Assembly: GCA_965178585.1 (NCBI GenBank)
Contig: OZ238267.1
Span: 1,922,001 to 1,986,000, forward strand
Length of the DNA stretch: 64,000 bases
Reading direction: 5' to 3'
DNA from: Marifrigoribacter sp965178585
Lineage (GTDB): Bacteria > Bacteroidota > Bacteroidia > Flavobacteriales > Flavobacteriaceae
In this document: positions 1 to 8,905 of the stretch, in pieces
Layout of the letters: every line of letters starts with the position of its first letter
How positions within the stretch are numbered: the stretch's first letter is position 1
The notes under the pieces: model-generated
Database searches by the model: none
What the model was told of the DNA's origin: nothing
Seen by the model: only the letters and a program-made list of their open reading frames with translations
Translations under genes and position numbers: made by a program

Positions 1-499
1 TTGTCATGGCTCTAAACGGAATTGACAATTCATCAAAATCATAAATATCGTATACAGGAAATGTAATTTCTGAAATAAATTTCCTTAGGTTTTGATCTCT
101 TAACAAGGAAGAATTTAATTTAGGTTTTCCATCTTTTATATCTAATTCAATCAAATATTTTTGAAATTCACTTTTTTCTTCAACACTCACACTTTGTAAC
201 GAAACATCTCCACCAAGTAAATCATCCCATCTTGCATTATTAGCAATATTTGCAATACTATCGCCAGAATACCCCATAGCATATAAACCACCAACAACAC
301 TACCCATACTAGTACCCACAATTAAATCTGGAACAATCCCCAAAGAATCTAATGCTTGTAAAACACGAATGTGAGCAATACCTTTAGCACCTCCTCCACT
401 TAAAACTAATGCGACTTTAGGCTTTTCTTCTTGAGCATAAAACAATTGTGAAGTTCCAAAAAACAAAAAAAGAATAAGTATGTTTAGTATAATTTTCAT
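1..499 (-). CDS. Patatin-like phospholipase family protein (N-terminal part, runs off the window)
   Basis: The 5' part of this gene (about 166 codons) reads on the minus strand and leaves the window at base 1. After a signal-peptide-like hydrophobic start there is the patatin glycine-rich oxyanion motif (SGGGAKGIAHI, residues about 32-42) followed by the serine-nucleophile motif GTSMGS, so the Ser/Asp-dyad lipase N-terminal half is intact. The catalytic Asp would lie beyond the window. Bacteroidota homologues are often large outer-membrane patatin/barrel proteins, but that part cannot be seen here. I chose the ATG at 499 because it leads directly into the signal sequence; an in-frame ATG at 520 would add seven residues. 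Confidence 0.85.
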   Translation of the reverse strand, partial: MKIILNILILFLFFGTSQLFYAQEEKPKVALVLSGGGAKGIAHIRVLQALDSLGIVPDLIVGTSMGSVVGGLYAMGYSGDSIANIANNARWDDLLGGDVSLQSVSVEEKSEFQKYLIELDIKDGKPKLNSSLLRDQNLRKFISEITFPVYDIYDFDELSIPFRAMT

Positions 500-581
500 T
501 AGGTTAACCTGATGTTTCATAAGATATAAAACTCAAAATATTGAGTATTAAAACCTTATTATTCCTTGATTCAAAAAAAGA

Positions 582-1952
582 TTATTTCATTAGTGCAATC
601 AAATTTTCTAGAGTATGGGTGGATTGATCACCACTTTTCATGTTTTTTAAGGTAAAGGTGCTTGAATCCATTTCTTTATCACCAGCTAAAATCACAAAAG
701 GAATTTCTCTTTTATTAGCATAACCCATTTGTTTTCCCATTTTTGCAGTATCTGGATATAGCTCACAAGCAATACCTTTTTCTCTAAATTTAGAAATGGC
801 TTGCATTGCATATAAAGATTCTTTATCCCCAAAGTTAATAAACAACACTTTTGTACTTTCTAAAACGGTTTTTGGAAACAAGTTTAGTTCTTCTAACACT
901 AAATAAATTCTATCTAATCCAAATGAAATTCCAACTCCACTAATATTCTTTAATCCAAAAATCCCTGTTAAATCATCATAACGACCACCACCACCGATAC
1001 TTCCCATTTTTACACCTTCAGGTGGACTAACTTCAAAAATAGCGCCTGTATAATAATTAAGTCCTCTTGCAAGCGTTACATCAACTTCTAATTTTGCCGA
1101 TTTTAAGGTTAAAGATTCAATTGCATTAACAATAAATTCTAATTCTTCTATTCCTTTTAATCCAGTTTCTGAACTTAATAGCATTTGTTTTAATTCAGAT
1201 AACATTTCAAAAGCAGATCCTTTAAAACTAAATAAAGGTTGAAGTTTTTTTAATGCCTCTGGAGAGATCCCTTTGTTTAACATTTCTGTTTTAACACCTT
1301 CTTCTCCAATTTTATCTAATTTATCTAAAGCAACTGTAAAATCTATTAATTTATCTTCAGCGCCTATAACTTCTGCTATTCCAGATAATATTTTTCTATT
1401 ATTTATTTTAATTGTAACTCCTTTTAAACTCAACTGGTTAAAAACATCATCGTACAATTGGACTAATTCAACTTCCTGCCATAACGAGGTAGATCCCACT
1501 ACATCTGCATCACATTGATAAAATTCTCTAAATCGCCCTTTTTGTGGTCGATCTGCACGCCAAACAGGTTGAATTTGATAGCGTTTAAAAGGGAAAGTTA
1601 TATCGTTTTGGTGTTGCACCACATACCTAGCAAAAGGAACGGTAAGATCGTAACGCAATGCTTTTTCAGAAATACTTGAAGTAACCTTTAAACTGTTTTT
1701 ATCAGAAAGTAAAGTATCATCCACTTTTTTTAAAAAATCTCCACTATTCAATATTTTAAATATCAATCGATCTCCTTCTTCTCCATATTTACCCATTAAG
1801 GTTTCGCTTTTTTCAAAAGATGGTGTTTCAATAGGTTGATAGCCATAGGTGTTAAAACTATTTCTCATGATACTCATGATATAGTTTCGTTTGGATACTT
1901 CTTGAGGTGAAAAATCTCTAGTTCCTTTTGGTATGGAAGGTTTTTGTGCCAA
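582..1952 (-). CDS. hisS: Histidine--tRNA ligase
   Basis: Class II aminoacyl-tRNA synthetase that charges tRNA-His in the cytoplasm. Visible landmarks are the Thr-loop region ALRYDLTVPFARY (98-110), motif 2 around RFREFYQCDAD (140-150), the histidine-specific LARGLNYYTG (294-303) and GGGRYDDL (321-328), and motif 3 GVGISFGLDRI (339-349), followed by the alpha/beta anticodon-binding domain to residue 456. The start is a TTG at 1952: the resulting N-terminus MAQKPSIPKGTRDF matches the family start and no ATG lies close by in frame. Length is normal for Bacteroidota HisRS. It is a single gene, with the patatin gene about 80 bases downstream. Confidence 0.97.
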   Translation of the reverse strand: MAQKPSIPKGTRDFSPQEVSKRNYIMSIMRNSFNTYGYQPIETPSFEKSETLMGKYGEEGDRLIFKILNSGDFLKKVDDTLLSDKNSLKVTSSISEKALRYDLTVPFARYVVQHQNDITFPFKRYQIQPVWRADRPQKGRFREFYQCDADVVGSTSLWQEVELVQLYDDVFNQLSLKGVTIKINNRKILSGIAEVIGAEDKLIDFTVALDKLDKIGEEGVKTEMLNKGISPEALKKLQPLFSFKGSAFEMLSELKQMLLSSETGLKGIEELEFIVNAIESLTLKSAKLEVDVTLARGLNYYTGAIFEVSPPEGVKMGSIGGGGRYDDLTGIFGLKNISGVGISFGLDRIYLVLEELNLFPKTVLESTKVLFINFGDKESLYAMQAISKFREKGIACELYPDTAKMGKQMGYANKREIPFVILAGDKEMDSSTFTLKNMKSGDQSTHTLENLIALMK

Positions 1953-2043
1953 GGTGTTTTAATTTAATATTCTTGATTCTTGTCAATTGTTTTGCAAATA
2001 TCCTAATTTCAAATTTAAATTATAAGATATTTTAAAATAATGG

Positions 2044-2051
2044 TAACTTTA
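2044..2051 (+). promoter_or_regulatory. Weak -7 promoter element for the MacB-type permease
   Basis: TAACTTTA matches the Bacteroidota -7 consensus TAnnTTTG at all but the last base and lies 42 bases before the ATG. No TTTG is found at the expected -33 position, so this is only suggestive. Confidence 0.3.
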
Positions 2052-2092
2052 TAGTCCAATTTTAGTCTAACGATTAAAACAAATTAATTTTT

Positions 2093-3331
2093 ATGTTTTC
2101 CCTTTTTCGAGTAAATGTACAAATAGCTCTTAATTCTATTAAAACTCAGCTTTTAAGGACTATCTTAACGGTAGTAATAATTGGTATTGGAATTTGGGCT
2201 TTAGTTGGGATATTAAGTGCTGTACAGGCAATGGAGGATTCTATTTCCGGAAGCTTTGCTTCTATGGGTTCCAATACTTTTAATATACAACGGTATGATT
2301 TTGAAGTTCAGCGTCATGGTGGTAAACGTGAAAAGGTAAATCCAATTATTAGTTATCAAAACATTCGTGAATTCATAGACATTTACGAATATCCAACGAC
2401 TCAAACCTCTTTATCTTTTCGAGGAACTAGATCTGCAGAGGTAAAATTTGAAAGCGAAAAAACAGATCCTGAGGTTCAAATCTACGGGATTAATGAATAT
2501 TACCTAGAAAATACAGGAACAGAAATAGAAACAGGGAGAAACTTCACCATTTTTGATATACAGAACAATAATAAGGTGTGTATTATAGGGTCTGATTTTT
2601 TGAAAAGTTTATTCGTTAATGACAATCCTATTAATAAAACCATCAGTATTCGAGGAGTAAAATTTAAAGTTGTAGGAGTATTAGAATCTAAGGGATCAAC
2701 TTTTGGTAATAATCAAGATTTAAAAGTTCTTATTCCTATACAAGTTGCTAGAAGTATATTTACAGAACCCAATATCAACTACACCATAAGTATTATGGTG
2801 AAGGACAAAGAATTACTAAATGCAGCACAAGATGAAGCTATAGTAACTTTTAGAAATATTCGAGGTTTAAGTCCAATTGAAAAAAATGACTTTGGAATGG
2901 AACGTAGTGACGATCTAATTAATAGAGTTGCAAGTATAACTGGATATTTAGAAGTAGCCGCTTGGATTATAAGCATCATTACTATTTTGGGATCTTCTAT
3001 AGCACTAATGAATATTATGTTAGTATCAGTTACTGAAAGAACACGTGAAATTGGTGTTAGAAAAGCATTGGGTGCTAAAAATTCAACAATTTCAACTCAG
3101 TTTTTTATTGAAACCATCGTTATTGGTCAAATTGGAAGTATACTCGGTATTATTTTAGGAATCATAACTGGATTAATATTCTCCTCCTTCTTTAGTTCAG
3201 AGTTTTCATTACCCTGGATACCAATGCTCTGGGCGACTATAATTACTTTTATTGTAGCAATTATTGCTGGATTTTATCCTGCTATGAAAGCTTCAAAGCT
3301 AGATCCAATTGAGAGTTTGAGATATGAATAA
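2093..3331 (+). CDS. ABC transporter permease, MacB/FtsX type
   Basis: 412-residue inner-membrane permease with the MacB architecture: one N-terminal transmembrane helix (about 20-42), a large periplasmic MacB-type domain (about 50-275), then three C-terminal helices of an FtsX domain (about 285-405). The conserved segment TERTREIGVRKALGA sits between the first and second C-terminal helices, as in lipoprotein-release and macrolide-export permeases. No ATP-binding subunit is next to it, so its partner ATPase is unknown. It overlaps the following acetyltransferase by 8 bases (ATGAATAA), suggesting translational coupling. A weak Bacteroidota -7 element lies 42 bases upstream. Confidence 0.9.
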   Translation: MFSLFRVNVQIALNSIKTQLLRTILTVVIIGIGIWALVGILSAVQAMEDSISGSFASMGSNTFNIQRYDFEVQRHGGKREKVNPIISYQNIREFIDIYEYPTTQTSLSFRGTRSAEVKFESEKTDPEVQIYGINEYYLENTGTEIETGRNFTIFDIQNNNKVCIIGSDFLKSLFVNDNPINKTISIRGVKFKVVGVLESKGSTFGNNQDLKVLIPIQVARSIFTEPNINYTISIMVKDKELLNAAQDEAIVTFRNIRGLSPIEKNDFGMERSDDLINRVASITGYLEVAAWIISIITILGSSIALMNIMLVSVTERTREIGVRKALGAKNSTISTQFFIETIVIGQIGSILGIILGIITGLIFSSFFSSEFSLPWIPMLWATIITFIVAIIAGFYPAMKASKLDPIESLRYE

Positions 3332-3884
3332 TTCTCATTTATTAAAAATCTCACAAACTTTAACTACTGAAAGATTAATCCTTAGACAAGTTTCTGAAAA
3401 GGATGCTTCTGACATATTTTTTTTAAGATCCAATGAAGTAGTGACTAAATTCATTGAAAGAGCAAAAATGAAGACTGAAAAAGAAGCTTTAACGTTTATT
3501 TCAGATCGAATTAAAGATGTCTCTGAAAACAAAATCTACTATTGGGGAATAACAATAAAAAGTAATAAAAATTTAATTGGAACTATTTGTCTTTGGAATA
3601 TTTCTGAAGATAAAAAATATGCAGAAATTGGTTATGACTTAAATCCTTCATATTACAATAAAGGCTATATGACTGAAGCTATTAAAAGCGTTATTGAGTT
3701 TGGTTTTTCAAAAATCAATCTATTAACTATTGAAGCTTTCACACAATATCAAAATTTAAGCTCTATAAAAGTATTAGAGAAAAACAATTTTATTCTTCAA
3801 TCTGAAAGAAGAGAAGATGGTTTTCCTAAAAACAGAATATATACTTTAAAATCAGTTGATTATTTTGTCAAAAAAGTTAAATAG
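3324..3884 (+). CDS. GNAT family N-acetyltransferase (RimJ/RimL type)
   Basis: 186-residue acetyltransferase of the RimJ/RimL/SpeG-like branch. The N-terminal TERLILRQVSEKDA strand-helix is the hallmark start of this branch, and the acetyl-CoA-binding region around GYDLNPSYYNKGYMTEAIK (about 109-127) corresponds to motif A, here with an altered Q/RxxGxG/A loop. The C-terminal part ends in a strand after SSIKVLEKNNF. Substrate is unknown; relatives acetylate ribosomal-protein N-termini or antibiotics. Its ATG overlaps the stop of the permease, and its 3' end overlaps the convergent DUF6495 gene by 33 bases. Confidence 0.85.
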   Translation: MNNSHLLKISQTLTTERLILRQVSEKDASDIFFLRSNEVVTKFIERAKMKTEKEALTFISDRIKDVSENKIYYWGITIKSNKNLIGTICLWNISEDKKYAEIGYDLNPSYYNKGYMTEAIKSVIEFGFSKINLLTIEAFTQYQNLSSIKVLEKNNFILQSERREDGFPKNRIYTLKSVDYFVKKVK

Positions 3885-4322
3885 ATCTCCTTTTGTAATA
3901 ATTGCTCCTTGTTGAATTATAGAAAATATATCACCATTTTTATGGTTCGAGAAATCTTTTTTAGAAGTAAAAAATGACACTTCATCAAAAGCAAAATTCT
4001 CTTGGAGCCATTTATATCCTTCAGCAGTTGTAATATCTATTTTTTCATTAGTAATTTTTACTACAATTAATTTCATAAAGTTATCTTCAACTTTAAATAA
4101 AAATAATTGTTGTGGCGAAATATTTTCAAGATAAGAAGCATTATTTAACACTCCTTCCCAAATTAAATCACTAAAAAGATCCAATTCTTCTTCTGCAACT
4201 TCCGGTTTAACTCTTTTTATTTCTTCCCATTCAGATGCAGTAATAGATTGAGTTGCTAAAAAGTTAATGAACTCTACATGCATTTCTTCAAATTGTTCTT
4301 TGGTAAGTCTACTATATTTCAT
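3852..4322 (-). CDS. DUF6495 family protein
   Basis: 156-residue cytoplasmic protein recognisable as the flavobacterial DUF6495 family by its start MKYSRLTKEQFEEMHVEFIN and the acidic segment EVAEEELDLFSDLIWEGVL. No signal peptide or membrane segment is seen, and I know of no assigned function. It lies downstream of the rpsF-rpsR-rplI operon but is separated from it by a terminator (4363-4395), so it is probably transcribed separately or by read-through. Its last 11 codons overlap the convergent acetyltransferase gene. Confidence 0.8.
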   Translation of the reverse strand: MKYSRLTKEQFEEMHVEFINFLATQSITASEWEEIKRVKPEVAEEELDLFSDLIWEGVLNNASYLENISPQQLFLFKVEDNFMKLIVVKITNEKIDITTAEGYKWLQENFAFDEVSFFTSKKDFSNHKNGDIFSIIQQGAIITKGDLFNFFDKIIN

Positions 4323-4362
4323 TTTAAAAATTCCCTTAGATAGGTGCTTTTATTATTTCAAT

Positions 4363-4395
4363 AAAAAAACCATTCGCAAGTTATCACGAATGGTT
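4363..4395 (-). terminator. Rho-independent terminator of the rpsF-rpsR-rplI operon
   Basis: A perfect 9-bp stem (AACCATTCG at 4368-4376 with CGAATGGTT at 4387-4395) closes a 10-base loop and is followed, reading the minus strand, by seven T residues (A-run 4363-4369). It sits 29 bases after the rplI stop codon. Confidence 0.85.
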
Positions 4396-4423
4396 ATTAT
4401 GTTAATCTTAAATTAACTTTTCT

Positions 4424-4876
4424 TTATTTTTTCTCAGCTACTACTTCAAAAGCAAAGCTAGAAACAACATCTCTATGAAAACGAATTTTTGCTTCATATT
4501 GACCTGTACGCTTAATTAAACCACCTGCGATTGTAATATATTTCTTATCAATAGAAACATCATTACCTTCAAGAGCTTCAGCTAAATTAGCATTAGAAAC
4601 AGATCCAAATAATTTGTTTCCTTCTCCAGATTTAGATGCAATTTTTATCTCTAAACCATTTAATTTATCTGCTTCTTTTTGAGCATCTTCAACTATTTTC
4701 TTTTCTTTATATGCACGTTGCTTTAATGTTTCTGCAAGTACTTTTTTAGTAGATGGTGTAGCTAAAACTGCTAATCCTTGAGGAAGCAAGAAGTTTCTAC
4801 CGTATCCATTTTTTACAGTTACTACGTCGTCAGTAAATCCTAGATTTTCAACGTCTTTTTTTAATATAAGTTCCAT
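4424..4876 (-). CDS. rplI: 50S ribosomal protein L9
   Basis: 150-residue L9, a two-domain protein of the large ribosomal subunit that binds 23S rRNA. The N-terminal signature runs from residue 1 (MELILKKDVENLGFTDDVV) through VKNGYGRNFLLPQGLA, followed by the long connecting helix (about 42-75) and the C-terminal RNA-binding domain ending VVAEKK. It is the last gene of the rpsF-rpsR-rplI operon, 14 bases after rpsR, and is followed by a strong terminator. Confidence 0.98.
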   Translation of the reverse strand: MELILKKDVENLGFTDDVVTVKNGYGRNFLLPQGLAVLATPSTKKVLAETLKQRAYKEKKIVEDAQKEADKLNGLEIKIASKSGEGNKLFGSVSNANLAEALEGNDVSIDKKYITIAGGLIKRTGQYEAKIRFHRDVVSSFAFEVVAEKK

Positions 4877-4890
4877 ATCCTATCTATTTT

Positions 4891-5187
4891 TTATTTTAAT
4901 AAATCTGCTACGTAAGGCATTAATGCTAAATGACGAGATCTTTTAACCGCTACTGCAACTTTACGTTGGTATTTTAAAGAAGTTCCTGTTAATCTTCTAG
5001 GTAATATCTTACCTTGCTCATTAATGAATCTCATTAAAAAATCAGGATCTTTATAATCTACATATTTGATACCAGATTTTTGAAACATACAATATTTCTT
5101 AACCTTTGAGGTCTCAATGTTTAGAGGCGTTAAATATCTAATATCTCCCTCTTTTTTTCCTTTTGCTTGTTGTTCTATAGATGACAT
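4891..5187 (-). CDS. rpsR: 30S ribosomal protein S18
   Basis: 98-residue S18, a small-subunit protein that pairs with S6 on the platform. The conserved core includes IKYVDYKDPDFLMRFI and the signature LPRRLTGTSLKYQRKVAVAVKRSRHLALMPY. The N-terminal extension (about 20 residues before the core) is common in Bacteroidota. It lies 3 bases after rpsF, so the two partner proteins are made from one message. Confidence 0.98.
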   Translation of the reverse strand: MSSIEQQAKGKKEGDIRYLTPLNIETSKVKKYCMFQKSGIKYVDYKDPDFLMRFINEQGKILPRRLTGTSLKYQRKVAVAVKRSRHLALMPYVADLLK

Positions 5188-5190
5188 AGC

Positions 5191-5529
5191 TTATGCGGTT
5201 TTTTTGTTACGGTTTCTTCTTTTCTCAGCCCAAGCAATTGCATGCTTGTCTAGTGCAACAGTTAGATAACGCATAATACGCTCATCTCTTCTAAACTCAA
5301 CTTCTAAATCGTTGATAGCTTCTCCAGCTACAGTGTACTCAAATAAGTGATAAAAACCACTTTTTTTGTGTTGAATTGCGTAAGCTAATTTTTTTAGCCC
5401 CCAATTTTCTTTGGATATCATCTTAGCACCTTTAGAAACAAGAATATCTTCGTATTTCTTTACTGTTTCCTTTATCTGTTCTTCAGATAAAACGGGATTT
5501 AAGATGAAAACAGTTTCATAATGATTCAT
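5191..5529 (-). CDS. rpsF: 30S ribosomal protein S6
   Basis: 112-residue S6, the platform protein that binds S18. It opens with the family start MNHYETVFILNPVLSEEQI and contains the GAKMISKENWGLKKLAYAI strand region and the C-terminal MRYLTVALDKHA. It is the first gene of the ribosomal operon; a Bacteroidota-type promoter lies about 50-85 bases upstream (5582-5613). S6:S18 is known to autoregulate this operon in other bacteria, but I could not identify the leader motif here with confidence. Confidence 0.98.
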   Translation of the reverse strand: MNHYETVFILNPVLSEEQIKETVKKYEDILVSKGAKMISKENWGLKKLAYAIQHKKSGFYHLFEYTVAGEAINDLEVEFRRDERIMRYLTVALDKHAIAWAEKRRNRNKKTA

Positions 5530-5581
5530 AAAAATCTATTTTAAATTATTAAAAAAATCTCAGCACTTCGCCAAGAGCGTG

Positions 5582-5613
5582 CAAAAATACTACTTTTTTT
5601 TGCAAACTTCAAA
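5582..5613 (-). promoter_or_regulatory. Promoter of the rpsF-rpsR-rplI operon
   Basis: On the minus strand TTTG (5610-5613) is separated by 20 bases from TATTTTTG (5582-5589), an exact TAnnTTTG element, close to the Bacteroidota sigma consensus TTTG-N19-TAnnTTTG. It would give a leader of about 45 bases before rpsF. Confidence 0.6.
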
Positions 5614-5740
5614 CCTCTTTTATTAAGTATATTATTATCCTACAATAAAGGGGGAAAAGCCCCTATTTTATCGATAAAGTTAAAAATACTTGTCATTCAT
5701 CGATATTTTGAGTATAATTGTACATCCAAATGACTAACAA

Positions 5741-6454
5741 GTGGACAAACCAACATTAAAATGTGCGATAGTAGACGATTCTACTTTACAAAGACTATCT
5801 ATTGTTAGGTTAATAGATAATCACCCTTCTCTTGAGCTTGTTGCAGAATACAACAATGCAATTGAAGCTAAAATTGGGTTGGCAACTACCGAAATAGATC
5901 TTGTATTTTTAGATATTGAGATGCCTATTCTTTCAGGGTTCGACTTATTAGATGATCTTACTATAAAACCACAAATTATTTTTGTTACCGGTAAAACTAA
6001 ATATGCTTTTAAAGCTTTTGATTATGATGCTGTTGATTATCTACGCAAGCCTATTTCAAAAGAACGTTTTTTAAACGCTGTTCATAAGGCTATTAGTAAT
6101 TACAAAATGAAAAATGATGAAGGATTTGATGATGAAGACTTCATTTTTGTTAAAAGTAATCTTAAAAAGCGAAAAGTATTTTTAAATGAATTAAAATACA
6201 TTGAGGCTTTAGGAGATTACGTAAAATTAGTTACTGAAAATGATTCTTTAGTTGTTCTATCTACAATGAAAGCATTTGAAGCCTTACTACCTGAAGATCG
6301 TTTTTTAAGAATTCATAAATCATATATTGTAAATCTCGATAAAGTAGAAAGGTATAACAGTAAAGTGATTGAATTAGAAAATCAGCAACTTCCTTTAAGT
6401 AGAAACAGAAAAGCGCAACTTGTAGAAGCTCTAACCGCTTCTATGAACCGCTAA
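5741..6454 (+). CDS. LytTR-family response regulator transcription factor
   Basis: 237-residue two-component regulator. Residues 5-125 are a receiver domain with the acidic pair DD (11-12), the phospho-acceptor D58 in FLDIEMP and the conserved Lys in LRKPIS (about 103). Residues about 135-235 form a LytTR DNA-binding domain (typical segments FVKSNLKKRKVFLNELKYIE and RIHKSYIVNLDKVERY). The start is a GTG at 5741. No histidine kinase is adjacent, so the partner is elsewhere. Its stop overlaps the convergent priA stop by 4 bases (CTAA). Confidence 0.93.
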   Translation: MDKPTLKCAIVDDSTLQRLSIVRLIDNHPSLELVAEYNNAIEAKIGLATTEIDLVFLDIEMPILSGFDLLDDLTIKPQIIFVTGKTKYAFKAFDYDAVDYLRKPISKERFLNAVHKAISNYKMKNDEGFDDEDFIFVKSNLKKRKVFLNELKYIEALGDYVKLVTENDSLVVLSTMKAFEALLPEDRFLRIHKSYIVNLDKVERYNSKVIELENQQLPLSRNRKAQLVEALTASMNR

Positions 6455-8901
6455 TAATTATCTACATCTATAATTATACGAACACTAGAGAATTCTTTAA
6501 TTGAATTAAAATTTCTAATTATAGAATTTATATAATCCTTTGTTTTACTTAGGGATTGATCTTTTGGGATTTTAACCAATATATTAGTAATAAACAAATT
6601 TCGTATTCTTCCTACTGGAGGAATTTCAGGCCCTAATATATTTTTATTTAATTTTACCTTCAAAGCATTCCCTAACCAAACGGAAGCTATATCCATTTTC
6701 TGAAAGGACCGATCTTTAATAGTTATTTTTATCATTCTGAAGTAAGGTGGATACTTAAATTGGTACCGGTCTTCTAATTGTTGACTACACATCTCTTCAT
6801 AATTATTGGTACTAACTTGCTGTAAGATTTGGTGATATGGATTGTACGTCTGTATTATTACCTTTCCTCTTGTATTCGTTCTTCCTGCCCTACCAGCCAC
6901 TTGTTGCAATAATTGAAAACTTCGTTCATGTGCTCTAAAATCTGGAAAATTAAGCAGGTTATCTGCATTCATAACACCTACTAAACTAACATGTCTAAAA
7001 TCTAATCCTTTAGCTAACATTTGAGTTCCTACCAATATATCAATTTCTTGATGTTCAACAGCTTCAATAATTTTAGCATGTGCATTTTTTCGTTTGGTAG
7101 TATCCTGATCCATTCTAGCAATTTTATGCTCAGGGAATAATTCTTTCAGTTCCAATTCAATCTGTTCAGTACCAAACCCTTTATTATCTAATGTTTCACT
7201 TCCACAAGCAATACAAGCAATCATTTTAGGCACATTATATCCACAGTAATGACATCGCAATTGGTTTTTATATTGATGATAAGTTAAACTCACATCACAA
7301 TTTGGACATTGTGGAGAGACACCACAAGTTGTACATTCAATAACAGGCGAATACCCTCTTCTATTCTGAAATAAAATTACTTGTTCATTATTCTTTAAAG
7401 AAAGATTTATTTCATCCAATAAGCGATCACTAAAATGGCCAGTCATTAATTTTTTACGTTGCTTATCTTTAATATCAACCAATTCAATTTCTGGCATCAA
7501 TACATTTCCAAATCGTTTTTTTAAAGTTATTAGACCATATCGGCCATTTTTAGCATTAAAATAACTTTCTAAGGAGGGTGTAGCAGAACCCAGTAATACT
7601 TTTGCATTATGAAATTTTGCAAGGATTATTGCACTATCTCTTCCATTATAACGTGGTGAAGGTGCAAATTGCTTAAAGGATGGTTCATGTTCTTCGTCTA
7701 CAATAAGAAGACCCAAATTGGAAAAAGGTAAAAACAATGATGACCGAGCGCCAATAATAATTTGAGCTTTAGTCTTATTTTCCAATACATTATTCCATAC
7801 TTCCACTCGTTCGCTTAATGAATACCTAGAATGATATACCGAAATTTTCTCTCCAAAATAATACTGTAATCTATTTATTAATTGAGTGGTTAAAGCAATT
7901 TCAGGTAACATATATAAAACTTGCTTTCCTTCTTTTAAAACTTCTTCAATTAATTGAACATAAATCTCTGTTTTCCCACTAGAAGTCACTCCGTGTAATA
8001 ATGATATCTCTTTAGTTTCAAATGATTCTTTAATTTTAAACAAAGCTTCAGATTGCACTTCATTTAACTTTTTAATTTCTGAAGAATCACTTCCTTCATA
8101 TTCTATTCTATCTTTTTGAATAAAATATTCTTCTAAAATTCCTTTATCAATTAATGTATTAATTACAGATGAAGTTGCTTCGCTTTTCTTCTGAAGTATA
8201 ACAGATTCAATGGGTTTCTTATATTGAGAAGAAAGCATAAACAAATTCATCAGCACCTGCTTTTGCTTTGGAGCTCTAGTTAAAGTATCTAGCAATTGTT
8301 TTAGGTTTTCTTCAGACGAATAATTAGAAGAGAGTTTTATATAACGTCTAATTTTTGGAATGTACTTTTCGTTAATTTCTTCTTGAACAGCAATAATGTC
8401 TTTTTCTAATAGATTTTGCAACACACTCACAACGTTTTTTCTATCCAAAATAGACCTAATATCATTAATATGAATTGACGATTGATGTTGCAAAGCTTCT
8501 AATACCAAAAACTCATGATCGCTTAATTTAGACTCATCATAAGTTTCTTTATTCATTAAAGTAATAATCGTTTCACTTTCTAATAAAAAAGCATTTGGTA
8601 AAGCTGCCTTTAATACTTCCCCAATAGTACACATATAATAAGATGCTATCCATTTCCAATGTTTAATTTGAGTTTCAGTAATAATTGGGTTTTCATCTAA
8701 AATCTGATCTATAGGTTTTGTTTCATAACCATAAGGAACTTCTCGATGTACAGCATATACAATACCTGTATATATTTTTGATTTCCCAAAAGGAACAGCA
8801 ACTCGCATTCCTTGCTTCAAAAACATTGCTTCATCCTTATTAACATTGTACGTAAATGTTTGTTTTAAAGGAATTGGAAGTATGACATCTATAAAATACA
8901 A
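6451..8901 (-). CDS. priA: Replication restart primosomal helicase PriA
   Basis: 816-residue 3'-5' DNA helicase that reloads the replisome at stalled forks. The N-terminal 3'-DNA-end-binding domain is followed by Walker A GVTSSGKT (304-311), the DEEH box (402-405) and the zinc-binding insert with eight cysteines in four pairs (C523/C526, C532/C535, C550/C553, C563/C566), then helicase motifs including the AGRAGR-type VAGRAGRTN. The start is a TTG (8899-8901) that gives a typical PriA N-terminus. It is the last gene of a nadC-yihY-priA operon, 4 bases after yihY. Confidence 0.96.
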   Translation of the reverse strand: MYFIDVILPIPLKQTFTYNVNKDEAMFLKQGMRVAVPFGKSKIYTGIVYAVHREVPYGYETKPIDQILDENPIITETQIKHWKWIASYYMCTIGEVLKAALPNAFLLESETIITLMNKETYDESKLSDHEFLVLEALQHQSSIHINDIRSILDRKNVVSVLQNLLEKDIIAVQEEINEKYIPKIRRYIKLSSNYSSEENLKQLLDTLTRAPKQKQVLMNLFMLSSQYKKPIESVILQKKSEATSSVINTLIDKGILEEYFIQKDRIEYEGSDSSEIKKLNEVQSEALFKIKESFETKEISLLHGVTSSGKTEIYVQLIEEVLKEGKQVLYMLPEIALTTQLINRLQYYFGEKISVYHSRYSLSERVEVWNNVLENKTKAQIIIGARSSLFLPFSNLGLLIVDEEHEPSFKQFAPSPRYNGRDSAIILAKFHNAKVLLGSATPSLESYFNAKNGRYGLITLKKRFGNVLMPEIELVDIKDKQRKKLMTGHFSDRLLDEINLSLKNNEQVILFQNRRGYSPVIECTTCGVSPQCPNCDVSLTYHQYKNQLRCHYCGYNVPKMIACIACGSETLDNKGFGTEQIELELKELFPEHKIARMDQDTTKRKNAHAKIIEAVEHQEIDILVGTQMLAKGLDFRHVSLVGVMNADNLLNFPDFRAHERSFQLLQQVAGRAGRTNTRGKVIIQTYNPYHQILQQVSTNNYEEMCSQQLEDRYQFKYPPYFRMIKITIKDRSFQKMDIASVWLGNALKVKLNKNILGPEIPPVGRIRNLFITNILVKIPKDQSLSKTKDYINSIIRNFNSIKEFSSVRIIIDVDNY

Positions 8902-8905
8902 TGGC

